DNA of 64,000 nucleotides from Streptomyces sp. NBC_01381 (GTDB lineage Bacteria > Actinomycetota > Actinomycetes > Streptomycetales > Streptomycetaceae), in contig NZ_JAPEPI010000001.1 in the NCBI RefSeq assembly GCF_026340305.1, positions 4,526,001 to 4,590,000 on the forward strand, given 5' to 3'. Below the pieces are notes generated by a model, which was given only the letters and a program-made list of their open reading frames with translations, was not told the DNA's origin and made no database searches. Positions 53,770 through 61,889 of the stretch are shown here, one piece after another (positions within the stretch are counted from its first letter, which is position 1; every line of letters starts with the position of its first letter). The translations under genes and the position numbers were made by a program.

Positions 53770-55332
53770 ATGTCCGTACTGACCATTGACGTCGGCACCA
53801 CGATGATCAAGTCGGTCGTCTTCGACGACCAGGGCAAGGAGATCGCGGTCTCCCGGCTCGCCACCGAAGTGCTTCGGCCCCACCCCGGCTGGGCGGAACA
53901 GGACATGGACGCCGTCTGGAACGCCGTCGTCCACACCGTCCGCGGTGTGCTGTCAGGTCTCGCCGACCCCGTCTGGCTGGTGTCCTTCACCGCCCAGGGC
54001 GACGGCGCCTGGCTCGTCGACGAGCGCGGCCGCCCCACCGGACCCGCCATCCTGTGGTCCGACGGCCGGGCCGGGGACCAGCTCACCGCCTGGCAGCGCG
54101 AGGGTGTCCTCGAAGCGGCCTTCCGCCGCAACGGCTCGCTGACCTGCGCCGGCATGCCCAACGCCCTCTTCAGCTGGCTCGCCGCCCACGACCCGGACCG
54201 CCTCGCGCGCTCAAGCACCTCGCTCACCGCCGCGGGCTGGCTCTTCCTGCGCCTCACCGGTGTCAGCGCCTGCGACGAATCCGACGCGTCCGCCCCGTTC
54301 CTCGACCACGCAACCGGCCAGTACGACCCGCGGATCCTCGACCTGTTCGGCCTGGGCGCCTACCACCGCCTCCTGCCAACCGTCCTCGGGGAGTCGGAGC
54401 GGATCGCCGAGATCACCGGCGAGGCGGCAGGCCAACTGGGGCTGCCCGCCGGTCTTCCGGTCGTGATGTCCCCGTACGACATCGCCGCCACCGCCCGCGG
54501 CGTCGGCGTGGTCAACCCCGGCCAGGCGTGCAGCATCCTCGGCACCACCCTGTGCACGGAGATCGTCCGCACGGACGTGGACACCAGCGGCGAACCGTCC
54601 GGCATCAACATCGCCTACCGCGGCCGCGAGCGGGTGCTGCGCGCATTCCCGACCCTCAACGGCGCCGAGGTGCTCGGCTGGGCGGCACAGATGCTGGGTC
54701 TTGCCGGACCGCCGGAACTGGCGCGGCTCGCCTTCGCATCGGAACCCGGCGCCCGCGGACTGCTGTTCCTGCCCTACCTCTCCCCGGCCGGCGAACGCGC
54801 GCCGTTCCTCGACCCGCGGGCCCGCGGCTCCTTCTGGGGCCTGTCCCTGGAGCACTCGCGCGCCGACCTGGCCCGCGCCGTGTTCGACGGGCTCTCACTG
54901 GTCCTGCGCGACTCGCTGGCCGCGGCCCGTACGCACGTGAGCGAGTTGCGGCTGTGCGGCGGCGGCGCCAACAGCGACGCGTGGTGCGCGCTGATCGCCG
55001 ACGCGACGGGTGTGCCGACCGCCCGCTCCGGCGACACCGAACTGGGCGCCAAGGGCGCCTTCCTCACCGGCCTCGTCCGCACCGGCGCCGAGAGCAGCAT
55101 GCATACCGCCGCCGCCAAGTACGTCCGGATGCAGAGCAGTTGGGAACCCGACCCGGAACGTGCGCAGTTCTACGCCGCCCTGTACGAAGACTTCATCGGC
55201 CGGCGGACGATCGCTCGCGAGGCCGGCTGGCGGGGCGGTGCGGTATGGCGGGGGAGCGGTGCCACAGGGCCGGGCGGCACCCCGCATGACGGCGACAGCA
55301 TCCCCACCACCCCAGGAGGCCTCCGTGCCTGA
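53770..55332 (+). CDS. FGGY-family carbohydrate kinase 1
   Basis: 520 residues from ATG 53770, 12 bases after the transporter gene. N-terminal MSVLTIDVGTTMIKSVVFDD is the first ATPase-phosphate motif. GPAILWSDGRAGDQL carries the usual catalytic aspartate, ACSILGTTLCTEIV, FLPYLSPAGERAPFLDP and LCGGGANSDAWCALIADATG with VPTARSGDTELGAKGAF complete the family pattern. It phosphorylates a polyol or ketose. The last 40 residues are low-complexity. Its end overlaps the next kinase start by eight bases, so the two kinases are made together. Confidence 0.9.
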   Translation: MSVLTIDVGTTMIKSVVFDDQGKEIAVSRLATEVLRPHPGWAEQDMDAVWNAVVHTVRGVLSGLADPVWLVSFTAQGDGAWLVDERGRPTGPAILWSDGRAGDQLTAWQREGVLEAAFRRNGSLTCAGMPNALFSWLAAHDPDRLARSSTSLTAAGWLFLRLTGVSACDESDASAPFLDHATGQYDPRILDLFGLGAYHRLLPTVLGESERIAEITGEAAGQLGLPAGLPVVMSPYDIAATARGVGVVNPGQACSILGTTLCTEIVRTDVDTSGEPSGINIAYRGRERVLRAFPTLNGAEVLGWAAQMLGLAGPPELARLAFASEPGARGLLFLPYLSPAGERAPFLDPRARGSFWGLSLEHSRADLARAVFDGLSLVLRDSLAAARTHVSELRLCGGGANSDAWCALIADATGVPTARSGDTELGAKGAFLTGLVRTGAESSMHTAAAKYVRMQSSWEPDPERAQFYAALYEDFIGRRTIAREAGWRGGAVWRGSGATGPGGTPHDGDSIPTTPGGLRA

Positions 55333-56833
55333 CGTCCCTTCCGCCGGCCACGCGCCCCTCGACGGCATCTGGCTGGGCCTCGACCTCGGCACCCAAAGTG
55401 CCCGCTGTGTGGCCGTCGACGGCACCGGCCGGCTCCTAGCCGCCGCCTCCCGTCCGCTGGCCGGCCACCGCGACGGCGTACGCCACGAGCAGGACCCCGA
55501 ACAGTGGTGGACCGCACTGTCCGCCGCCTGCCGCGAAGCCCTGGGCGGACTCGACGCCCGACGGATCCGCGGGCTCGCGATCGACGGCACCTCCGGGACG
55601 ATCCTGCTCGCCGACACCGCAGGCAGGCCGCTCACCCCCGGCCTGATGTACGACGACGGGCGCGCCGCCGACCAGGCGGCGACCGTCAACGAGGCCGGCG
55701 GGGCGGTCTGGCGGGAGCTCGGCTACCGCAGCATGCAGCCGTCCTGGGCGCTGCCGAAGCTGCGCTGGCTCCTGGACCATGAGGCCGCGGCGTCCGGCGC
55801 GGGCGTCCGGCTGCTGCACCAGGTCGACCTGATCACCTGGCGGCTTGCCGGACGTCAGGTCGCCTCCGACGCCAGTCATGCCCTCAAGACCGGCTACCAC
55901 CTGGTCGAGGAGGGCTGGCCGCACAAGGTCATGGCCGAACTGGGCGTCCCCGACGGCCTGTTGCCGGACGTCGTACGCCCCGGCAGCATCCTGGGAACCG
56001 TGTGCGCCGAGGCGGCGGCAGCCACCGGCATCCCCGAGGGCACCGCACTCGTCGCCGGAATGACCGACGGCTGCGCCGCCCAGATCGGCGCCGGAGCCCT
56101 GGAGCCCGGCTCCTGGAACTCGGTCCTCGGCACCACCCTCGTCCTCAAGGGCAGCAGCCCGCACCTGATCCGCGACCCGGCGGGCGTCGTGTACTGCCAC
56201 CGCGGACCGGGCGAGAGCTGGCTTCCGGGCGGCGCGTCCAGCAGCGGCGCCGGTGTCCTCTCCCAGCACTTCCACGGCGAGAACCTGGACCTGCTCACCG
56301 AGCAGGCCGCCGCGCTCGACCCGGACGCGGTCGCCTACCCCCTGGTCTCCACCGGCGGTGAACGCTTCCCCTTCCGCGCCCCCGAAGCCGAACCCTTCAT
56401 CCTCGGGCAAGTCCCCACCCGCGCGGCCGAGTTCCACGCCTATCTGCTCGGCGTGGCCTGCCTGGAACGGCTCTGCCTCGACTACCTCGACCACCTCGGC
56501 GCGCCCGTCGACGGACCGCTCACCCTCACCGGCGGCGGCGCCCGCAACCGCTACTGGTGCCGCCTGCGCGCCGAGGTCCTCGGGCGTCCCGTACGCCTGC
56601 CGGAACAGGCCGAGGGCGCCATCGGCATGGCGGTGCTCGCCGCCACCTCCTCCGGAGCCGGCCTCCAGGAGGCGGCCGCCGCCATGGTCGGGATCGGCGC
56701 GGAGATCCGCCCATCGCCGGACCGCACCGCCCGCTACCTCCCCGTCTACCTCCGCTTCATCGACGAACTCACCCGCCGTGGCTGGCTCGACCAGACCGTG
56801 GCCGACCACGCCCGCAGGAGGGCAGCGCAGTGA
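55325..56833 (+). CDS. FGGY-family carbohydrate kinase 2
   Basis: 502 residues from GTG 55325, after GGAGG of the previous gene's tail, overlapping by eight bases. WLGLDLGTQSARCVAVDGTG, GLMYDDGRAADQAAT, NSVLGTTLVLKGSS, and LTGGGARNRYWCRLRAEVLG with RPVRLPEQAEGAIGMAVLAA define an FGGY kinase, distinct enough from kinase 1 to have a different substrate. PLVSTGGERFPFRAPEAEPF is a surface loop in this subgroup. A tandem of two different FGGY kinases suggests two branches or two phosphorylation steps of one pathway. Confidence 0.9.
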   Translation: MPDVPSAGHAPLDGIWLGLDLGTQSARCVAVDGTGRLLAAASRPLAGHRDGVRHEQDPEQWWTALSAACREALGGLDARRIRGLAIDGTSGTILLADTAGRPLTPGLMYDDGRAADQAATVNEAGGAVWRELGYRSMQPSWALPKLRWLLDHEAAASGAGVRLLHQVDLITWRLAGRQVASDASHALKTGYHLVEEGWPHKVMAELGVPDGLLPDVVRPGSILGTVCAEAAAATGIPEGTALVAGMTDGCAAQIGAGALEPGSWNSVLGTTLVLKGSSPHLIRDPAGVVYCHRGPGESWLPGGASSSGAGVLSQHFHGENLDLLTEQAAALDPDAVAYPLVSTGGERFPFRAPEAEPFILGQVPTRAAEFHAYLLGVACLERLCLDYLDHLGAPVDGPLTLTGGGARNRYWCRLRAEVLGRPVRLPEQAEGAIGMAVLAATSSGAGLQEAAAAMVGIGAEIRPSPDRTARYLPVYLRFIDELTRRGWLDQTVADHARRRAAQ

Positions 56834-57456
56834 CCGACTTCATCCTCGTACGCCATGGCGAAACCGTCTGGCACGCGGAGAACCGCTACGCGGGACGCAC
56901 CGATGTGCCCCTCACCCCGCACGGACGCGAGCAGGCCGGCGCGCTCGCCGAGTGGGCCGTCACCGCAGGGCTCACGGCCGTCTGGAGCTCCCCGCTCTCC
57001 CGCGCCCGGCTCACCGCGGCCCCCGCCGCCGAGGCCTGCGGCCTCACCCCGCGCGTGGACGAGCGTCTCTACGAACTCGACTTCGGCCAAGGCGACGGTC
57101 TGACCAGGGAAGAGATGCGACAGCGCTTCCCCGAGCGGCTGGCGGCCTTCCTCGACGACCCGGTCGGCAACCATCTGCCCGGCGGCGAGGACCCGCGCAA
57201 GGCCGCCGCACGTGCCGCCGAGTGCCTGGCCGACATCGCCCGCGAAGAGCCGAACGGCAGGGTCCTCCTCGTCGCCCACTCCACCCTCGTCCGCGTCATG
57301 CTCTGCCACCTCCTCGGCATCCCGCTCGCCGACTACCGCAGGGTCTTCCCCCACTTGCTCAACGGCGCGCTCACGGAGATCCGCGTCGAGGACGGGCAGA
57401 CCGCACTGCTGCGTCTCAACGCCCCCGCGACGGACCAGACCCCCGACTTCCACTGA
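56830..57456 (+). CDS. Histidine phosphatase family protein
   Basis: 208 residues from GTG 56830, a GTGA overlap with kinase 2. The catalytic RHGE motif is LVRHGETVWHAENRYAGRTD, a second set of residues is SSPLSRARLTAAPAAEA, with acid ELDFGQGDGL and second His VLLVAHSTLVRVMLC. It is cofactor-independent phosphoglycerate mutase/phosphatase-like. In this operon it would remove phosphate from a kinase product or a dead-end sugar phosphate. A mutase role is unlikely without other glycolytic genes nearby. Confidence 0.92.
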   Translation: MTDFILVRHGETVWHAENRYAGRTDVPLTPHGREQAGALAEWAVTAGLTAVWSSPLSRARLTAAPAAEACGLTPRVDERLYELDFGQGDGLTREEMRQRFPERLAAFLDDPVGNHLPGGEDPRKAAARAAECLADIAREEPNGRVLLVAHSTLVRVMLCHLLGIPLADYRRVFPHLLNGALTEIRVEDGQTALLRLNAPATDQTPDFH

Positions 57457-57506
57457 TCCACGGACCGGCCACCCACCCGCACCGCTCTTCAGGAGACACC
57501 CGCCCA

Positions 57507-58550
57507 ATGAGCACCACCGTCCTCGCCGCAGGCAACCACTTCATCCGCCCGAGCCTGTTCACCCAGGCCGTGCGGGACGCCGCCGGGGAGCTGCCGCTGG
57601 ACGTCCGCGAGCTCCAGTTCCCCTGGCCGCACACCCCGTTCGGCCCGGTCGCCGAGGTCATCGAGGCATCCGGCAGCGAGGACGAGATGATCGAGGCGCT
57701 CCAGGGCGTACAGATCTGCGTCACCGAGCACGGCCCGCTCACCGAGCGCATCCTCGCCAACTGCCCTGACCTGAAGCTGTTCTGCACCAGCCGCGGCGGC
57801 CCGGTCAACGCCAACCTCGACGCCGCGACCCGGCATGGCGTGGCGGTCTGCTACGCCCCAGGACGCAACGCCACCGCCACCGCGGAACACACCCTCACCC
57901 TGCTGCTCGCCGCCGCCCGCGGCGTCGGCGACACCCACACCGACCTGCGCAAGGGCACCTGGCGCGGCGACTACTACGACTACGACAACTGCGGCATCGA
58001 GATCGACGGCGCCACCGTCGGCCTGATCGGCTACGGCGCCATCGGCAGCCGGGTCGCCAAGGTCCTGCGTGCCATGGGCGCCGAAGTCCTGGTGCACGAC
58101 CCCTACGTACGGCCCGATGCGCTGGCCGGTGTCGCGGAGCAGGTCTCCCTGGACGAGCTGCTCCGCCGCTCGCGCATGGTCTCCCTGCACGCCCGCGTCA
58201 CCGACGAGACCAAGGGCATGATCGGCCGCGCGCAGATCGCCGCGATGCCCCGCGGGTCGGTCCTGGTCAACTGCGCCCGCGGCGCGTTGCTCGACTACGA
58301 CGCCGTCTGCGACGCGCTCGACTCGGGTCACCTCGCCGGAGCGGGCTTCGACGTCTTCCCCGAGGAGCCGCTGCCCGCCGACTCCCGTCTCCTTACCGCC
58401 CCCGGTGTCGTCCTCACCCCGCACATCGCGGGCGGCAGCCAGCAGGTCGCGCACAAGGCGGCACACATCGTGGCCGCGGAGGTCGGCCGCCACCTGCGGG
58501 GTGAGCCGTTGGTGCACTGCGCCAACCCGGAGGTGTTCAAGGCGGGTTGA
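57507..58550 (+). CDS. D-isomer-specific 2-hydroxyacid dehydrogenase
   Basis: 347 residues from ATG 57507 behind AGGAGA. NAD-binding VGLIGYGAIGSRVAKVL; catalytic Arg in VNCARGALLDYDAVCDAL, Glu in FDVFPEEPLP and His in TPHIAGGSQQVAHK, the ordered triad of D-2-hydroxyacid/phosphoglycerate dehydrogenases. It lacks the C-terminal ACT domain of biosynthetic SerA (410 or more residues). With two kinases and a phosphatase it may oxidise a polyol-derived hydroxyacid or reduce a keto product. The substrate is unknown. Confidence 0.9.
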   Translation: MSTTVLAAGNHFIRPSLFTQAVRDAAGELPLDVRELQFPWPHTPFGPVAEVIEASGSEDEMIEALQGVQICVTEHGPLTERILANCPDLKLFCTSRGGPVNANLDAATRHGVAVCYAPGRNATATAEHTLTLLLAAARGVGDTHTDLRKGTWRGDYYDYDNCGIEIDGATVGLIGYGAIGSRVAKVLRAMGAEVLVHDPYVRPDALAGVAEQVSLDELLRRSRMVSLHARVTDETKGMIGRAQIAAMPRGSVLVNCARGALLDYDAVCDALDSGHLAGAGFDVFPEEPLPADSRLLTAPGVVLTPHIAGGSQQVAHKAAHIVAAEVGRHLRGEPLVHCANPEVFKAG

Positions 58551-58591
58551 TGCCGACCTCGGCGGCGTAGCCTGCGAGAGGAGGTGGTTGT

Positions 58592-59557
58592 ATGCGCGAG
58601 GCATCCTCATCGCCGGGACGGGGTCCAGGCGATGGCCCGGGGGACCCGGGACTCTTCGGGCCCACATCGGTGACCTGGCAGATGCACGGCGACCCGATGA
58701 TGTGGGTCGCCGGGGTGCGCGCCCTGTATCTGCAGGCCCTGCATCCGCGCGCGGTCCGTGGCGTCATGCAGAACTCGGACTTCCGCAAGGACGCCTGGGG
58801 CCGCCTCATGCGTACCGCGAACTTCGTCGGCACCATCACGTACGGCACCACCGAGGCGGCCGAGCATGCGGGCGCGCGGGTCCGCAAGATCCATACGATG
58901 CTCAAGGTCACCGACCCGGACACGGGGGAGCGGTACCGCGTCGACGAGCCCGAGCTGCTGCTCTGGGTGCACTGCGCGGAGATCGACTCCTATCTGCACG
59001 TCGCACGCCGGTCGGGGTTCCGGCTGACCGACGAGCTGGCCGACCGCTATGTTGCCGAGCACCGGGAGAGCGCGCGGCTCGTCGGGCTCGACCCCGCCGA
59101 CGTCCCCGCGACGACCGCCGAACTCGCCGCGTACTTCGAGCGCGTCAGGCCCGAGCTCGCCGCAGGACCCGAGGCGCGCGACGTCGACGACTTCCTCCAA
59201 CGACCGCCGACCCACCCGCTGTTGGTCCCGGCGCGCGCCCTGCTGTGGCGGCGGGTGGCGAACCTGGCGTACGCCTCGCTGCCTCCGTACGCCCACGAGC
59301 TGTACGGCAGAACGGCCCCGCCGCCGGCGACGGTGACCCGGCGACTCGTCACCACCGGCACCATCCTGCGCACCGTCCCCGCACGTCTACGCTGGCAACT
59401 TCCCCCCAAGCACATTCTGCGCGCCATGGCCCGGCTCGGGCCCGGCAGCCGCCCTGCCCCGTACAAACTCGACAGCCGGGCAGCCATACTGGACGGGCCG
59501 GGGAGGGCGCAGCGAGGCAACGGGGGCGACGGCACGAGATGGCGGACACCAGGCTGA
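58592..59557 (+). CDS. MpaB-type oxygenase (DUF2236)
   Basis: 321 residues from ATG 58592, preceded by GAGGAGG. The oxygenase signature is WQMHGDPMMWVAGVRALYLQ, ALHPRAVRGVMQNSDFRKDA, RLMRTANFVGTITYGT and LLLWVHCAEIDSYLHVA. Family members with known function (latex-clearing protein, MpaB) are haem-binding oxygenases; the conserved His here (LHPRAV) is a candidate ligand. No substrate can be inferred. Its stop is 19 bases inside the downstream kinase gene, so the two are tightly coupled. Confidence 0.82.
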   Translation: MREASSSPGRGPGDGPGDPGLFGPTSVTWQMHGDPMMWVAGVRALYLQALHPRAVRGVMQNSDFRKDAWGRLMRTANFVGTITYGTTEAAEHAGARVRKIHTMLKVTDPDTGERYRVDEPELLLWVHCAEIDSYLHVARRSGFRLTDELADRYVAEHRESARLVGLDPADVPATTAELAAYFERVRPELAAGPEARDVDDFLQRPPTHPLLVPARALLWRRVANLAYASLPPYAHELYGRTAPPPATVTRRLVTTGTILRTVPARLRWQLPPKHILRAMARLGPGSRPAPYKLDSRAAILDGPGRAQRGNGGDGTRWRTPG

Positions 59558-61776
59558 TCCAGGGCCGGTACCGGCTGCTCGATCTCATCGGGCGCGGCGG
59601 CATGGGCGAGGTGTGGCAGGCGCGCGACGAGTCGTTGGGGCGCAGAGTCGCCGTCAAGTGCCTCAAGCCCCTCGGGCCCCAGCACGACCAGTCCTTCACC
59701 CGGGTGCTGCGCGAGCGGTTCCGGCGCGAGGCCCGTGTCGCTGCGGCGCTGCAGCACAGAGGCGTCACCGTCGTCCATGACTTCGGGGAGCACGACGGCG
59801 TCCTCTATCTGGTCATGGAACTCCTGGAGGGGCGCAACCTCAGCCAGCTCCTGGAGGACAACAAACAGCATCCGCTGCCCGTCGCGGACGTCGTGGAGAT
59901 CGCCGACCAGGTCGCCGCCGCGCTCGCGTACACCCATGAACAGGGCATCGTGCACCGCGACCTGAAGCCCGCCAACATCATGCGCCTCACCGACGGCACG
60001 GTGAAGATCTGCGACTTCGGGATCGCCAGGCTCGGCGCCGACATCGGCTTCACCTCGCGCCTGACCGGCACGGGCATCGCGATGGGCACCCCGCACTACA
60101 TGTCGCCCGAGCAGATCAGCGGCGCCCAGGTCGACCAGCGCAGCGACCTCTACTCTTTCGGATGCGTCCTGTACGAGATCGCCACCGGCGCCCCGCCGTT
60201 CGACCTGGAGGACGCCTGGGCGGTCCTCGTCGGGCACCGGGACACTCAGCCCGAGCCGCCGCGCAGCCACCGCGACGAACTTCCCGAGTACTTCGACAAG
60301 ATCGTCCTCGACCTGCTCGCCAAGGAGCCCGACGGACGCCCGCGGGACGCACGGGAGCTGGGCCGCCGCATCACCGCGGGCCGCACCGTCCCCACGTACG
60401 TACCGACGGTCGTCACCCCGCCCGTGCACCGGCCCGAGCAGCCGCCCTCGCGCGAGCCGCGGCTGCCGTCCTGGACGCGCGGCATGACGACGGGCCACAA
60501 GGCGAACGGCGCATCCGAGCTGCGCACCACGCCGCCCGACGCGGCGGCCGGCCTGACCGGCGAGTGGATCCCGCGCGCCGACGCGCGCCGGGCCGCCGCG
60601 CCGCACCGGCCCGAACGGCCCACGCCGCCCCCGGAGTTGGTGGCCACCCTCACCAGCAGGCACAACGCGGGCCTGAGCCTGGGGCGGCTCGGCCGCTGGG
60701 CCGAGGCCGGCGAGGTCCACCGCGCGGTCGCGGCCGAGCGGGAGCACGCCCTTGGCCCCGACCACCCCGACACGCTCGCCAGCCGCTACGAAGTCGGCTT
60801 CACGCTCAGCCGCACCGGGCGGGCCGCCGACGCCCTGCGCGAGTACGGCCGCGTCGCGCAGGGCCGGGAGCGCACCCTCGGCCCCGACCATCCGGACACG
60901 CTCGCCGCACGGCAGGAAATGGCGTACGTGATGGGGCAGTTGGGGCGGCACTTCGAGGCGCACCAGCTGTACACATCCGTGCTTGCCGTACGGGAGCGGA
61001 CCGCGGGCCCCGACCATCCCGACACCCTGCGCTGCCGGCACAACCTGGCGTACAACCTCAGCAGACTCGGCCGCCTGGAGGACTCCTACCGTCTTGCCCG
61101 GCAGGTCGCGACGGCCCGCGCGCGCGTCCTCGGCGAGACACACCCCGACACGCTCGTCACCCGCTACGAAGTCGCTTACGCCCTCGGCCAGTTGGGCCGC
61201 TGGCCCGAGGCCCTCCAGACGTACCGCGAGGTCGCCGACGTGCGGGTGCGGGCTCTTGGCGCCGACCACCCCGACACGCTCGCCGCCCGCTACGAGGTGG
61301 GGATCAGCCTCGGCCGCCTCGGTCGCAGCGGGGAGGCCCTCGAGCTGTACCGCGACCTGATCGACGACCGCACCCGGGTGAACGGCCCCTCCGACCCGGA
61401 GACCCTGCGCGCCCGGCACGGCCTCGGCGTGAACCTGGGCCGGCAGGGCCGCTGGGAGGAGGCCCTGGCCGAGGCGCGCGACGTCTGCGCGATCCGTGAG
61501 CGGATCCTCGGCGGCGACCACCCGGACACCCTGGTCAGCCGCCGCGAGGTCGCCGTGGGCCTGGGCTGGCTCGGCCGCTGGGCCGACGCGCTGACCGAGT
61601 ACCGCAGGGTCGCTGCCGCGCGGGAGCAGGTGCTTGGCGGTGACCATCCTGATGCGCTGGCCAGTCGTAATGACGAGGCGCACTGTCTTGAGCAGTTGGG
61701 GCGTGGGACGGAGGCGGTGGAGTTGTACCGCAGGGTCGCTGCTTTGCGGCAGCAGCGGGCTTCTGGGGGGCATTGA
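59539..61776 (+). CDS. Ser/Thr protein kinase with TPR array
   Basis: 745 residues from ATG 59539. Kinase domain: Gly loop IGRGGMGEVWQARD (17-30), Lys40 in VAVKCLK, GVLYLVMELLEGRNLSQLL, HRD in GIVHRDLKPANIMRLTDGTV (near 139), KICDFGIARLG, APE-equivalent GTPHYMSPEQISG and DLYSFGCVLYEIATGAPPF. After a Pro-rich linker (about 290-360) come ten or so TPR repeats of 42 residues with ALGPDHPDTL, LGRWAEA-type spacers. No transmembrane helix is seen, so it is a cytosolic PknB-like kinase with a scaffold. The MpaB gene overlaps its start. Confidence 0.94.
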   Translation: MADTRLIQGRYRLLDLIGRGGMGEVWQARDESLGRRVAVKCLKPLGPQHDQSFTRVLRERFRREARVAAALQHRGVTVVHDFGEHDGVLYLVMELLEGRNLSQLLEDNKQHPLPVADVVEIADQVAAALAYTHEQGIVHRDLKPANIMRLTDGTVKICDFGIARLGADIGFTSRLTGTGIAMGTPHYMSPEQISGAQVDQRSDLYSFGCVLYEIATGAPPFDLEDAWAVLVGHRDTQPEPPRSHRDELPEYFDKIVLDLLAKEPDGRPRDARELGRRITAGRTVPTYVPTVVTPPVHRPEQPPSREPRLPSWTRGMTTGHKANGASELRTTPPDAAAGLTGEWIPRADARRAAAPHRPERPTPPPELVATLTSRHNAGLSLGRLGRWAEAGEVHRAVAAEREHALGPDHPDTLASRYEVGFTLSRTGRAADALREYGRVAQGRERTLGPDHPDTLAARQEMAYVMGQLGRHFEAHQLYTSVLAVRERTAGPDHPDTLRCRHNLAYNLSRLGRLEDSYRLARQVATARARVLGETHPDTLVTRYEVAYALGQLGRWPEALQTYREVADVRVRALGADHPDTLAARYEVGISLGRLGRSGEALELYRDLIDDRTRVNGPSDPETLRARHGLGVNLGRQGRWEEALAEARDVCAIRERILGGDHPDTLVSRREVAVGLGWLGRWADALTEYRRVAAAREQVLGGDHPDALASRNDEAHCLEQLGRGTEAVELYRRVAALRQQRASGGH

Positions 61777-61779
61777 CTC

Positions 61780-61866
61780 GCGGGTCGGCTGCGGGTGCTT
61801 TGTGGCTGGGCGCGCCCACGCGGCGGAGCCGCAAATGTCACAGCCCCGCGCCCCTATGGGGCGCTC
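61780..61866 (-). repeat. Streptomyces-type intergenic repeat, copy 3
   Basis: Reverse orientation: GCGCCCCATAGGGGCGCGGG, then CTGTGACATTTGCGGCTCCG, GCGTGGGCGCGCCCAGCC and a GCAGCC tail. It matches copy 2 without its insert, and copy 1 in the hairpin. It fills the gap after the kinase and may terminate its transcript. Confidence 0.7.
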
Positions 61867-61889
61867 CAGCGCTCCCTCTCGTGTTACCA

